64,000 nt of DNA from Hydrocarboniphaga daqingensis. GTDB taxonomy: Bacteria > Pseudomonadota > Gammaproteobacteria > Nevskiales > Nevskiaceae. Positions 9,382 to 16,790 of this stretch are shown here, piece after piece (position 1 is the stretch's first letter; every line of letters starts with the position of its first letter). Below the pieces are notes generated by a model that worked only from the letters and a program-made list of their open reading frames with translations, was not told the DNA's origin and did no database searches. The stretch lies in the NCBI RefSeq assembly GCF_900129825.1, contig NZ_FQWZ01000001.1, positions 558,001 to 622,000 of the forward strand, given 5' to 3'. The position numbers and the translations under genes were made by a program.

Positions 9382-10229
9382 GCTTCATCCTCGACGCGCT
9401 GCGCAAGGCCGAGCGCGACCGCAATCTGGGCCAAGCGCCGCGCATGGAAGACGTCGCGCTGGCGCCCGAGACCGCGCCCGGCACGACCCCGGCGCCGGCC
9501 AAGCGGCCGCTGCGCTGGCTGATCGCGCTGGCGCTGATGTTGATCGCTGCCGCCATCGCGGTATCCGCATGGCGACAGCGCCATCCGCAGACGAAACTCG
9601 AATCGCCGGTCGCCGACGGTATCGTGACGGCGACGGTGCGCGGCCCGGCGCCGGCCGATCGCGGTCCGGCTGAGACCCCAGCTCCGAGTCGGCCCGCGGC
9701 GGCGCCAGCGGCACCGGCGCCGAGCACGGCGCCTGCGTTGCCGGACGACGAGGCGCTCAATTCGTTCGACGATCTGGAGGCGGTTTCGCCGGACGACGCC
9801 GCTCAGGCCGGGATCGCCGATGGGCGTGCGCCCGTCGACGCCAGCATCGACCGCGAGCCGCCGGTCGACTTCATCGCCCGCGCGCCGGATGCAGCCTCGG
9901 ACAGGCCGATCGTCGAACCGGCCGAGCCGCGGTCGGCAGCACCCACCGCCGCAGTCGAAGCGGCGGCCAGCGCATCGGCGGACGACAGCCTGTCGCTGCC
10001 GGCAGTGCCGTTATCCGATATGCCCAGTGACTATCGCCGCGACTTTCCAGCGCTGAGCGTCGAGGTGCACGTCTGGGACGGCGAGCCGTCGCGACGCTTC
10101 GTGCTGATCGGTGGCAAGCGCTACGTCGAAGGCCAGCCGCTGGCCGAAGGACCGCAGCTGCTGCAGATCACCCAGGACGGGTTGGTGCTCGAATACCGCG
10201 GATCCCGCGTCGCTTATTCACTGCAGTAG
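9378..10229 (+). CDS. gspB: General secretion pathway protein GspB
   Basis: Partner of ExeA/GspA, 283 residues. It begins with the GspB signature SFILDALRKAERDRN, followed by a membrane helix at about 51-72, a long Pro/Ala/Asp-rich periplasmic linker, and a compact C-terminal beta domain that starts near LSDMPSDYRRDFPAL. The ATG sits in the gspA stop codon, so the two are translationally coupled. The last codons (YSLQ-stop) lie in the first unit of a 16-bp sequence repeated three times. Confidence 0.92.
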   Translation: MSFILDALRKAERDRNLGQAPRMEDVALAPETAPGTTPAPAKRPLRWLIALALMLIAAAIAVSAWRQRHPQTKLESPVADGIVTATVRGPAPADRGPAETPAPSRPAAAPAAPAPSTAPALPDDEALNSFDDLEAVSPDDAAQAGIADGRAPVDASIDREPPVDFIARAPDAASDRPIVEPAEPRSAAPTAAVEAAASASADDSLSLPAVPLSDMPSDYRRDFPALSVEVHVWDGEPSRRFVLIGGKRYVEGQPLAEGPQLLQITQDGLVLEYRGSRVAYSLQ

Positions 10230-10262
10230 CTATTCACTGCAGTAGCTATTCACTGCAGTAGC
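10215..10262. repeat. Perfect 3 x 16-bp tandem repeat over the gspB stop codon
   Basis: The unit TATTCACTGCAGTAGC occurs three times with no mismatch. The gspB TAG is in unit 1 (10227-10229); units 2 and 3 are a duplicated copy of the gene end. The 16-bp unit is not a multiple of three, so gain or loss of copies downstream of the stop leaves GspB unchanged. It separates convergent gspB and the phosphorylase gene. Each unit contains a PstI-like CTGCAG palindrome. Confidence 0.97.
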
Positions 10263-10269
10263 GGCGCGC

Positions 10270-11040
10270 TCAGTGCGCGCCAGCGAGCAGCGCCGGCATG
10301 GCGCCGGCCAGAATCGTCCTGACCTTGGCCATGCCCTGCGCCACCGACTGCTCGATCTCGGCGTGAATGCCGGCACTGCCGGTGTTCAGGCCGGCGCACC
10401 AGTTCACCGACACGGCCAGACAGGCGTAGCGCAAGCCCAGTTCGATCGCCAGCGGCGCTTCTGGAAAGCTGGTCATGCCGATCATGTCGCAGCCGTCGCG
10501 CTGCGCGCGGCGGATTTCGGCCGGTGTTTCCAGCCGCGGCCCTTGGGTGACGCCCATCACGCCCTGATCGGCGATCGCGACGTGTGCAGCCTGCGCCGCC
10601 GCGATCAGTGCGGCGCGCAGCGCTGGATGGTACGGATGTTCCATCTCCACATGATGCAGCTGCGAATCGGCGCTACCGTCGGACAGCGTGTGCTCGCGCC
10701 CAAAGGTGTAGTCGATCGCATCGTGCGGCACGCCGACCGCCGCCGGTGCATAGCCGGGCGTGATGCCGCCGACGGCGGCGATCGCGATCACATCGGTGAT
10801 GCCGGCATCGCGCAGCGCGCACAGGTTGGCGCGGTAGTTGATCAAGTGCGGCGGAATCTTGTGGCCTTCGCCGTGACGGGCCAGAAAGCAGGCCTCGACA
10901 CCGTCGACACGACCCAGCAGCAACGGCGCCGATGGCGCACCGTAGCGCGTCGTGCGCTCGTCACGCCGCTGGATCTGCAAGCCGGGCCACTGGTTCATAC
11001 CCGTGCCGCCGATGATCGCGATACGACGCTCGAGCGCCAT
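10270..11040 (-). CDS. mtnP: S-methyl-5'-thioinosine/thioadenosine phosphorylase
   Basis: Purine nucleoside phosphorylase of the MTAP/MTIP family, 256 residues, which splits methylthionucleosides with phosphate. Visible signatures: IAIIGGTGMNQWPGL at the N-terminus, FLARHGEGHKIPPHLINYRAN (phosphate His), VMGVTQGPRLETPAEI, and GCDMIGMTSFPEAPLA in the base and sugar pocket. In Pseudomonas the homologue next to nagZ prefers methylthioinosine, so MTIP activity is likely. It starts 2 bp after hpt and is the last gene of the nagZ-hpt-mtnP operon. The three genes together suggest salvage of hypoxanthine and methylthio purines. Confidence 0.9.
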   Translation of the reverse strand: MALERRIAIIGGTGMNQWPGLQIQRRDERTTRYGAPSAPLLLGRVDGVEACFLARHGEGHKIPPHLINYRANLCALRDAGITDVIAIAAVGGITPGYAPAAVGVPHDAIDYTFGREHTLSDGSADSQLHHVEMEHPYHPALRAALIAAAQAAHVAIADQGVMGVTQGPRLETPAEIRRAQRDGCDMIGMTSFPEAPLAIELGLRYACLAVSVNWCAGLNTGSAGIHAEIEQSVAQGMAKVRTILAGAMPALLAGAH

Positions 11041-11042
11041 GG

Positions 11043-11639
11043 CTACAGCCCCTTGACGGCGTAGATCGCCGGCAGCTGCCGCCAGTATTCCTTGTAGTCC
11101 ATGCCGCAGCCGAACACGTAGCGGTCCTCGACTTTGACACCGACGAACTCGGCCACCGCGCCGGGCGCGCGACGGTCGTGCAGCTTTTCGCAGGTCACCG
11201 CGACGGCAAAGCTCGCGGGCTGGAATTCCAGCAGGGCCTTGCGAATCGCCACCAGCGTATAGCCCTCGTCGAGAATGTCGTCGATGACCAGCACGTGCCG
11301 GCCGCTGATGCGCTTGGCGTCGGGCTGACGCTTCCACACCAAGCCGCCACCGGTGGTGGCGCCGCGATAGCGCGTCGCGTGCAGATAATCCTGTTCGAAT
11401 GCGAACGGCAGGCGGCTGACGATTTCGGCCGTCGGCAGCAGGCCGCCGTTCATCACGGTCAGGATCAGCGGATTGAGGTCGGCATATCGCGCGGTGATCT
11501 CGTGACCGAGCCGGTCATACGCGGCCTTGACCGCTGCGGCGTCGTGCAGGCAATCCGCCTCGGCCATCACGGCGCGGGCTTCGGCCAGCGTGGCGGCGAT
11601 CTGCGCCTGCAGATCGACATGCGGGGTTTTGGGTTTCAT
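11043..11639 (-). CDS. hpt: Hypoxanthine-guanine phosphoribosyltransferase
   Basis: Purine salvage enzyme, 198 residues, joining hypoxanthine or guanine to PRPP. The PRPP-binding motif LVIDDILDEGYTL is intact, with the two acidic residues of the family. The upstream LILTVMNGGLLPTAEI block binds pyrophosphate and the C-terminal KVEDRYVFGCGMDYKEYWR matches HGPRTs. Its ATG overlaps the nagZ stop (ATGA, 11636-11639). It feeds naturally from the downstream methylthioinosine phosphorylase, whose product is hypoxanthine. Confidence 0.93.
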   Translation of the reverse strand: MKPKTPHVDLQAQIAATLAEARAVMAEADCLHDAAAVKAAYDRLGHEITARYADLNPLILTVMNGGLLPTAEIVSRLPFAFEQDYLHATRYRGATTGGGLVWKRQPDAKRISGRHVLVIDDILDEGYTLVAIRKALLEFQPASFAVAVTCEKLHDRRAPGAVAEFVGVKVEDRYVFGCGMDYKEYWRQLPAIYAVKGL

Positions 11640-12613
11640 CGGCTGCCAGTCTCCTGTCGATACAGCGCAGCCAGTCGCTGCGAGCTGCTGCGTTTGGGTT
11701 TGAGGGTGGGGCTCAGCGCGTCGAGCAGCGACACACACGCGGCGCGGTCGTTGCACACCGGCAGCATGTCGCAGCCGGCGTCGAGCGCCATCCGTGCGCG
11801 CTCTTCCATGTTGCCGACGACCGCCGCGCCGTTCATCGACAGGTCGTCACAGAAAATCGCGCCGCGGAAGCCGAGCTTGCGACGCAGTAGCGTGGCGATC
11901 CACTTGCGCGACAACGAGGCCGGCGTGGCGTCGAGCGCGGTATAGCGCACATGCGCCATCATCAGCGACTCGATGCCGTCGTCGATCAGCGCCTTGAACG
12001 GTGCCAGGTCCAGCGCTTCGATCGTCGCCATCGGCCGGCGGTCGATCGGCAGTTCCAGATGCGAGTCGGCGACGACGTTGCCGTGCCCCGGAAAATGCTT
12101 GCCGGTGGACGCCATGCCGGCGCTGCGCAAACCAGCGCGCAGCGCGCGCGCCAGTGCGATCACCGTCTGCGGGTCGGACGAAAACGCGCGATCACCGATG
12201 ATCTGGCTGATACCGGTGTCGACATCGAGTACCGGCGCAAAGCACAGGTCGAAGCCGTAGCCCGCCAGCTCGCGGCCGATCGTCGCGCCCCAGTGCTGCG
12301 CCTCATGGCAGGCGCGCGTCGCGTCTTCCAGATACAGGCGGCCCAGCGTCGCCATCGCCGGCACGCGCGTGAAGCCGACACGAAAGCGCTGCACGCGGCC
12401 GCCTTCATGGTCCACGGCCAGCAACAGGCGCGGCGATTTCAGCGCCAGCAAGTCCTTGCACAGCGCCGCCAGTTGCACGGGGTCGTGATAGTTGCGCGTG
12501 AACAGAATCACGCCGCCGACCAGCGGATGGCGCAGCAACTCGCGGTCCTCGGCGTTGAGTTCGTGGCCGGAGATGTCGGCCATGATCGGGCCGATCAGTT
12601 TGGAAGACGCCAT
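11636..12613 (-). CDS. nagZ: Beta-N-acetylhexosaminidase NagZ
   Basis: Cytoplasmic glycoside hydrolase family 3 enzyme that removes N-acetylglucosamine from anhydromuropeptides during murein recycling, and so affects AmpC induction where present. It has 325 residues. The NagZ loop KHFPGHGNVVADSH carries the catalytic His, and FCDDLSMNGA carries the nucleophile Asp. The start MASSKLIGPIM at 12613 is chosen over an upstream ATG at 12676, because NagZ proteins begin just before the GPxMxDI strand. It is the first gene of the nagZ-hpt-mtnP group. Confidence 0.94.
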   Translation of the reverse strand: MASSKLIGPIMADISGHELNAEDRELLRHPLVGGVILFTRNYHDPVQLAALCKDLLALKSPRLLLAVDHEGGRVQRFRVGFTRVPAMATLGRLYLEDATRACHEAQHWGATIGRELAGYGFDLCFAPVLDVDTGISQIIGDRAFSSDPQTVIALARALRAGLRSAGMASTGKHFPGHGNVVADSHLELPIDRRPMATIEALDLAPFKALIDDGIESLMMAHVRYTALDATPASLSRKWIATLLRRKLGFRGAIFCDDLSMNGAAVVGNMEERARMALDAGCDMLPVCNDRAACVSLLDALSPTLKPKRSSSQRLAALYRQETGSR

Positions 12614-12697
12614 GCGCTTGCGGTTCTTTGGCTGTGGAGTAACGGGTAGAGGAATCGATGCGACAGGGAACGACAATACGGTACCGGCAATCGATGG

Positions 12698-13189
12698 CTA
12701 TTCGTGCAGCAGCACGCGGGTACCCGCCGGCACCCGGTCAAACAGATCGACGACATCATCGGTGCTCATGCGCACGCAGCCATGCGACGCCGGTACGCCC
12801 AGCGGCTGCACCGGCGGCGTGCCATGGATGTAGATATAGCGGCGAAACGTATCGACACAGCCGAGCCGGTTGCGTCCCGGCTCCAAGCCCGACAGCCACA
12901 GGATGCGGCCCAGAATCCAGTCGCGCTGCGGGTGGGCGTGGTGCAAAGCCGGCGACCAGACTTCGCCGGTTGGGCGACGACCGCGAAACACGGCAGTGGG
13001 CGGCGCGCCGGCACCGATTCGCGCGCGCACCTGATGCCAGCCGCGCGGCGTCATGCCCGATCCACCGATTTCGCCGACGCCGTTGATGCCGGTCGACACC
13101 GGGTACTCGCGCAGCGTCGCGCCATCGCGGCGCAAGCTCAGCCGCTGGTGCCGCAGGTCGACATGCAGTTCAGGCAGACCAGCGCGCAT
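12698..13189 (-). CDS. L,D-transpeptidase (YkuD domain) without signal peptide
   Basis: YkuD-domain protein of 163 residues. The domain catalyses 3-3 crosslinks or protein anchoring in peptidoglycan. Catalytic residues are visible: the first His in YIYIHGTPP and the SHGCVRM motif with nucleophile Cys. The protein starts directly with the first strand (LHVDLRHQRLSLRR), and no signal peptide or membrane segment can be found; the frame upstream runs into the CYTH gene, with a 20-bp overlap. Either it is exported by an unrecognised route, or it acts in the cytoplasm on recycled muropeptides; nagZ is next to it. Confidence 0.88.
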   Translation of the reverse strand: MRAGLPELHVDLRHQRLSLRRDGATLREYPVSTGINGVGEIGGSGMTPRGWHQVRARIGAGAPPTAVFRGRRPTGEVWSPALHHAHPQRDWILGRILWLSGLEPGRNRLGCVDTFRRYIYIHGTPPVQPLGVPASHGCVRMSTDDVVDLFDRVPAGTRVLLHE

Positions 13190-13643
13190 ACGGATGACTG
13201 GCCAGCGCGTTGTTGTAGTAGCGGTGCTCGGACGTCACTTCGGCGCCGAGCCAGTCGGGCCGCGCGAAGGTTTCAGTCTCGCTGCGCAGTTCCACTTCCG
13301 CGACGACCAAGCCGGCGTTGTCACCTTCGAACTCGTCGATTTCCCACAGATGGCCGCCATGATCGACGTAGTGACGGGTCTTCAGGATCAGACCGCGGCA
13401 CAGCGTGTTGATCATCTGCTCGGCTTCGTCAGCAGGGATCGTGTACTCGTATTCCGCACGCGACATGCCGACGATCGCCTGCTTGACGTTGAGCTTGCCC
13501 ACGTCGCCTTCGACGCGCACGCGCACCGATGCCGGACCGTCTTGCGGCGTCAGGTAGCCATGTCGCATCGCGATGCGCTTGTGCGCCTGCGTGCGCCAGC
13601 CGTCGCCGGTGACCAGAAACTTGCGTTCGATTTCCAGCGCCAT
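13170..13643 (-). CDS. CYTH-domain protein (inorganic triphosphatase-like)
   Basis: CYTH (triphosphate tunnel) protein of 157 residues. The defining ExExK motif is at the N-terminus (LEIERKFLV). The remaining tunnel strands carry the alternating charged residues expected, such as SVRVRVEGDVGKLNVKQA, YEYTIPADEAEQM and LVVAEVELRSE. Bacterial CYTH proteins of this size hydrolyse tripolyphosphate or bind triphosphates; the real substrate is not clear. It overlaps the L,D-transpeptidase gene by 20 bp, so both are probably made from one transcript. Confidence 0.9.
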   Translation of the reverse strand: MALEIERKFLVTGDGWRTQAHKRIAMRHGYLTPQDGPASVRVRVEGDVGKLNVKQAIVGMSRAEYEYTIPADEAEQMINTLCRGLILKTRHYVDHGGHLWEIDEFEGDNAGLVVAEVELRSETETFARPDWLGAEVTSEHRYYNNALASHPYARWSA

Positions 13644-13690
13644 CGTCAGGTACTCAGCGGCAAAGCGGCATTGTATGGGTCGCGCCCGGC

Positions 13691-15013
13691 TCAGGCCCGC
13701 TCGAACAGCGCCATGCTCTCGACATGGGCCGTATGTGGAAACATGTCCATTACGCCAGCACGCACCAGGCGATAGCCGTGTTCGTGCACCAGCAAGCCGG
13801 CGTCACGCGCCAGCGTGCCCGGATGGCATGACACGTACAGGATGCGCCGCGCCTTGAGCCGGCCGAGCAGCGGCAGGATTTCCTGCGCACCCGCGCGCGG
13901 CGGGTCGAGCAGCACCGCGTCGTAGTCACGCACGGCCCACGGCGCATCGGCCTGAGGCTCGAACAGATTGGCGCGATCGAATTCGATCGTCAGTCCGAGG
14001 CGTTCGGCGTTGTCGCGGGCCCGCTGTACCAGTGCGGCCTCGCCTTCGACGGCAAACACCTGCGCGCCGGCCCGCGCCAGCGGAATCGTGAAGTTGCCCA
14101 GGCCGCTGAACAGCTCGAGCACGCGCTCGCCCGGCTGCGGCGCCAGCCAGTCCATCGCCTGCGCGACCGCCTTGCGACTCAGCTCGCCGTTGACCTGGAT
14201 GAAATCGGTCGGCCGGAAGTGCAAGCGGTCGGGTTCCTGCAGCGGCGCATACGACAGCTCACGCGGTGGCGGCGTCAGCGGCGCAACGGTGTCGGGTCCG
14301 CCCGGCTGCAGATAAAACTCGACATCGTGCTCGATCGCGAAGGCGCGCAACGCGGCGAGGTCGGATTCGGTCGGCGGCGCCATCACACGCAACACCAGCG
14401 CCACGGGCTCGGCCGTCGCCACTTCGATCTGCGGCAACTGGGCACGGATGCTCAGGCCGGCGATCAAGCTCCCGAGCGCCCTCAGCCGTTCGCCAACGCG
14501 AGGATCGAGCACCACGCAGGATTCGAGCGCTGCCAGAAACGAGCTTTCGCGCTCGCGGAAACCGACCAATACCGTGTCGCGCTTGCCGACGTACTTGGCG
14601 CCGAGTCGCGCGCGGCGCCGGTAGCCCCAGACCGGTCCAGTCAATGGCTCGGCAACCTGCACCGGCGCCACCTTGCCGATCCGGGCCAGCGCTTCGATCA
14701 GCTGCTTGTGCTTGTAGCGCACCTGGGCCTCGGGCGACAGATGCTGCAAGGCGCAGCCACCACAGACACCAAAATGCGCGCAGCGCGGCGACACCCGATC
14801 CGGCGAGGCCCGGTCGACGCCCACGGTCTGGCCTTCATCGACGTCGCGCGACACGCGGACATAGCGGAAGCGCACCTGCTCGCCCGGCAAGGCATCGGCG
14901 ATGAACACGACCTTGCCGTCGAGCCGCGCAACGCCACGGCCATCCTCGGCCAGATCAACAACGTCGGCGACGAACTCGCCGGTCGGGAGGGGTTTGCGAC
15001 GGTGACGCGCCAT
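13691..15013 (-). CDS. rlmD: 23S rRNA (uracil-1939-C5)-methyltransferase RlmD
   Basis: SAM-dependent RNA methyltransferase of 440 residues that forms m5U1939 in 23S rRNA. An N-terminal TRAM domain (about 10-70) is followed by a four-cysteine iron-sulfur site (CAHFGVCGGC plus a later Cys in ESCVVLD). The Rossmann domain has VLELFSGLGNFTIPLA and DAVLLDPPRAGAQE. The nucleophile Cys is in LYVSCHPGTLARD. The start codon shares one base with the stop of the exonuclease gene (TGATG). The rlmD-cysM neighbourhood is also found in Pseudomonas. Confidence 0.96.
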   Translation of the reverse strand: MARHRRKPLPTGEFVADVVDLAEDGRGVARLDGKVVFIADALPGEQVRFRYVRVSRDVDEGQTVGVDRASPDRVSPRCAHFGVCGGCALQHLSPEAQVRYKHKQLIEALARIGKVAPVQVAEPLTGPVWGYRRRARLGAKYVGKRDTVLVGFRERESSFLAALESCVVLDPRVGERLRALGSLIAGLSIRAQLPQIEVATAEPVALVLRVMAPPTESDLAALRAFAIEHDVEFYLQPGGPDTVAPLTPPPRELSYAPLQEPDRLHFRPTDFIQVNGELSRKAVAQAMDWLAPQPGERVLELFSGLGNFTIPLARAGAQVFAVEGEAALVQRARDNAERLGLTIEFDRANLFEPQADAPWAVRDYDAVLLDPPRAGAQEILPLLGRLKARRILYVSCHPGTLARDAGLLVHEHGYRLVRAGVMDMFPHTAHVESMALFERA

Positions 15014-15813
15014 CAGTGATCTTCATCCGGTTCGAACGCCGGGTCCCACGCGACGGCGAACTCGGCCCAGTGCGGCTCGTCGGAGGCGGCAAGGTAATCG
15101 CGCACGCGATCGAGCTCGGTGAGGAGCTCGTCGGCCGTCAGATGGCCGCGCATGCGCTGAAATTTCAAATAAACCAGCCAAGTGTTCAGCACGTCGGTTT
15201 CGCAGTAGGCGCGGATATCGGCAATGCCGCCGCTGCGCCAGGCGTCGAACACCTTGGAGCCGTCCATGCCGAGCTTGCCCGGGAAGCCGAGCAACAGCGC
15301 AATCTCATGCAGCGGCGCGTTGTTGCGGCCGCTGTACAGCGCCAGCACATCCATCAGATCGGTGTGCTTGAACTCGTAGCGCTTGAGATAGTTGTTCCAC
15401 TTGCTGTCGCGGTCGAACAGCCCGTTGTCCCAGTAGGCCTTGGCTTGTACGCCGTGCACCAGCGCGCGGTAGTGCAGCACTGGCAGGTCGAAGCCGCCGC
15501 CGTTCCACGACACCAGCGTCGGCCGGTAGCGTTCGATGCCGTCGAAGAAGCGCTGCACCAGCTCGGCTTCGCCGGCACTCTCGTCACCGAGCGACCACAC
15601 GCGCAGGTCGGTTGCGGTGCGCAACACGCAGGAGATTGCGACGATTTTCTGCAGATGCGCCGGCATGAAGTCGTTGCCGCGCCGCGCCCAGCGCTGCGCA
15701 CGCAGCGCCATCCACACCTCGTCGTCCGGCGCGTCCGGCATTTCGAGAATGCGGCGGGCGCCGGCAATGTCGGGGATGGTCTCGATGTCGAAGACCAGCG
15801 TCGGTTCGGTCAT
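15013..15813 (-). CDS. 3'-5' exonuclease (PolB-exonuclease-like, DnaQ superfamily)
   Basis: Predicted 3'-5' exonuclease of 266 residues, related to the proofreading domain of family B polymerases (PF10108). The acidic metal ligands are in VFDIETIPD (DxE), SWNGGGFDLPVL (second Asp) and AYCETDVLNTW (last Asp). The family is usually a free-standing protein of this size. The ATG at 15813 gives the first DxE at residues 9-11. The DNA or RNA target is unknown. It is coupled to rlmD and lies 31 bp from cysM. Confidence 0.9.
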   Translation of the reverse strand: MTEPTLVFDIETIPDIAGARRILEMPDAPDDEVWMALRAQRWARRGNDFMPAHLQKIVAISCVLRTATDLRVWSLGDESAGEAELVQRFFDGIERYRPTLVSWNGGGFDLPVLHYRALVHGVQAKAYWDNGLFDRDSKWNNYLKRYEFKHTDLMDVLALYSGRNNAPLHEIALLLGFPGKLGMDGSKVFDAWRSGGIADIRAYCETDVLNTWLVYLKFQRMRGHLTADELLTELDRVRDYLAASDEPHWAEFAVAWDPAFEPDEDH

Positions 15814-15844
15814 GGCAGTGGCACCGCCTCGGCGGCGCAGGCGG

Positions 15845-16747
15845 TCAGTCGGGGAAAACGCCAGTGGAGATGTAGCGGTCGCCACGGTCGCAGATGATGC
15901 AGGCGATCGTCGCGTGCTCCAGCGTCTGGCACAGCTGCAGCGCCGCCCAGACCGAGCCACCGGACGACGGGCCGCAGAAGATGCCCTCGGTACGCGCCAG
16001 CGCATGCATCGTGGCTTCCGCGTCGCGGGCAGTGACTTCGATGACGCGGTCGACGCGGCGCCGATCAAAGATCTTGGGCAGGTATTCCTCCGGCCATTTG
16101 CGAATGCCGGGGATCGAGCTTTCGCCCTGCGGCTGCACACCGACGATCTGGATCGCCGGGTTCTGCTCCTTGAGGAAGCGCCCGGTGCCCATGATCGTAC
16201 CGGTGGTGCCCATCGTCGCGACAAAGTGCGTGATGCTGCCGTCGGTGTCGCGCCAGATTTCGGGGCCAGTGCCCTCGTAGTGCGCGCGCGGGTTGTCCGG
16301 GTTGGCGAACTGATCCAACACACGTCCCTGCCCTTCGGCCTGCATCCGCTGCGCCAGATCGCGCGCGCCCTCCATGCCCTCTTCCTTGCTGACGAGTACG
16401 ATTTCGGCGCCGAACGCCTTCATCGCCGCACGCCGCTCGGCGCTCATATGAGCGGGCATGATCAGCCGCATGCGATAACCCCGCATCGCGGCGGCCATCG
16501 CCAGCGCGATGCCGGTGTTGCCCGACGTGGCTTCAATCAGCAGATCGCCGGGCTTGATCTCGCCGCGCTCCTCGGCGCGACGGATCATCGAATACGCCGG
16601 CCTGTCCTTGACCGAACCCGCCGGATTGTTGCCTTCCAGCTTGGCCAGCAGCCGGTTGCTGCCGATACCCGGCAGACGCCGCAACTCGACCAGCGGGGTA
16701 TTGCCGATAAAATCGGCGAGCGGGTGGCTTTTCATGGATGTGGTCAT
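15845..16747 (-). CDS. cysM: Cysteine synthase B (O-acetylserine sulfhydrylase, thiosulfate-using type)
   Basis: PLP enzyme of 300 residues that makes cysteine or S-sulfocysteine from O-acetylserine. The PLP lysine is in NPAGSVKDRPAYSM, the phosphate loop is GTTGTIMGTG, and the substrate loop is EATSGNTGIALA. CysM-specific features are the shorter length and the RKWPEEYLPKIFD segment near the active site. It is divergent from the barA-like gene, with 43 bp between the starts, so both promoters must fit in or overlap that gap. Confidence 0.95.
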   Translation of the reverse strand: MTTSMKSHPLADFIGNTPLVELRRLPGIGSNRLLAKLEGNNPAGSVKDRPAYSMIRRAEERGEIKPGDLLIEATSGNTGIALAMAAAMRGYRMRLIMPAHMSAERRAAMKAFGAEIVLVSKEEGMEGARDLAQRMQAEGQGRVLDQFANPDNPRAHYEGTGPEIWRDTDGSITHFVATMGTTGTIMGTGRFLKEQNPAIQIVGVQPQGESSIPGIRKWPEEYLPKIFDRRRVDRVIEVTARDAEATMHALARTEGIFCGPSSGGSVWAALQLCQTLEHATIACIICDRGDRYISTGVFPD

Positions 16748-16790
16748 GTCAGATAAATGGAGTTTAGCCGATGCCCCTGTGTGACCGCCG

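Noticed and set aside
7681..10229. A complete type II secretion locus
   Set aside because: Only the GspA/GspB accessory pair is present; no secretin, pseudopilin or GspE gene.
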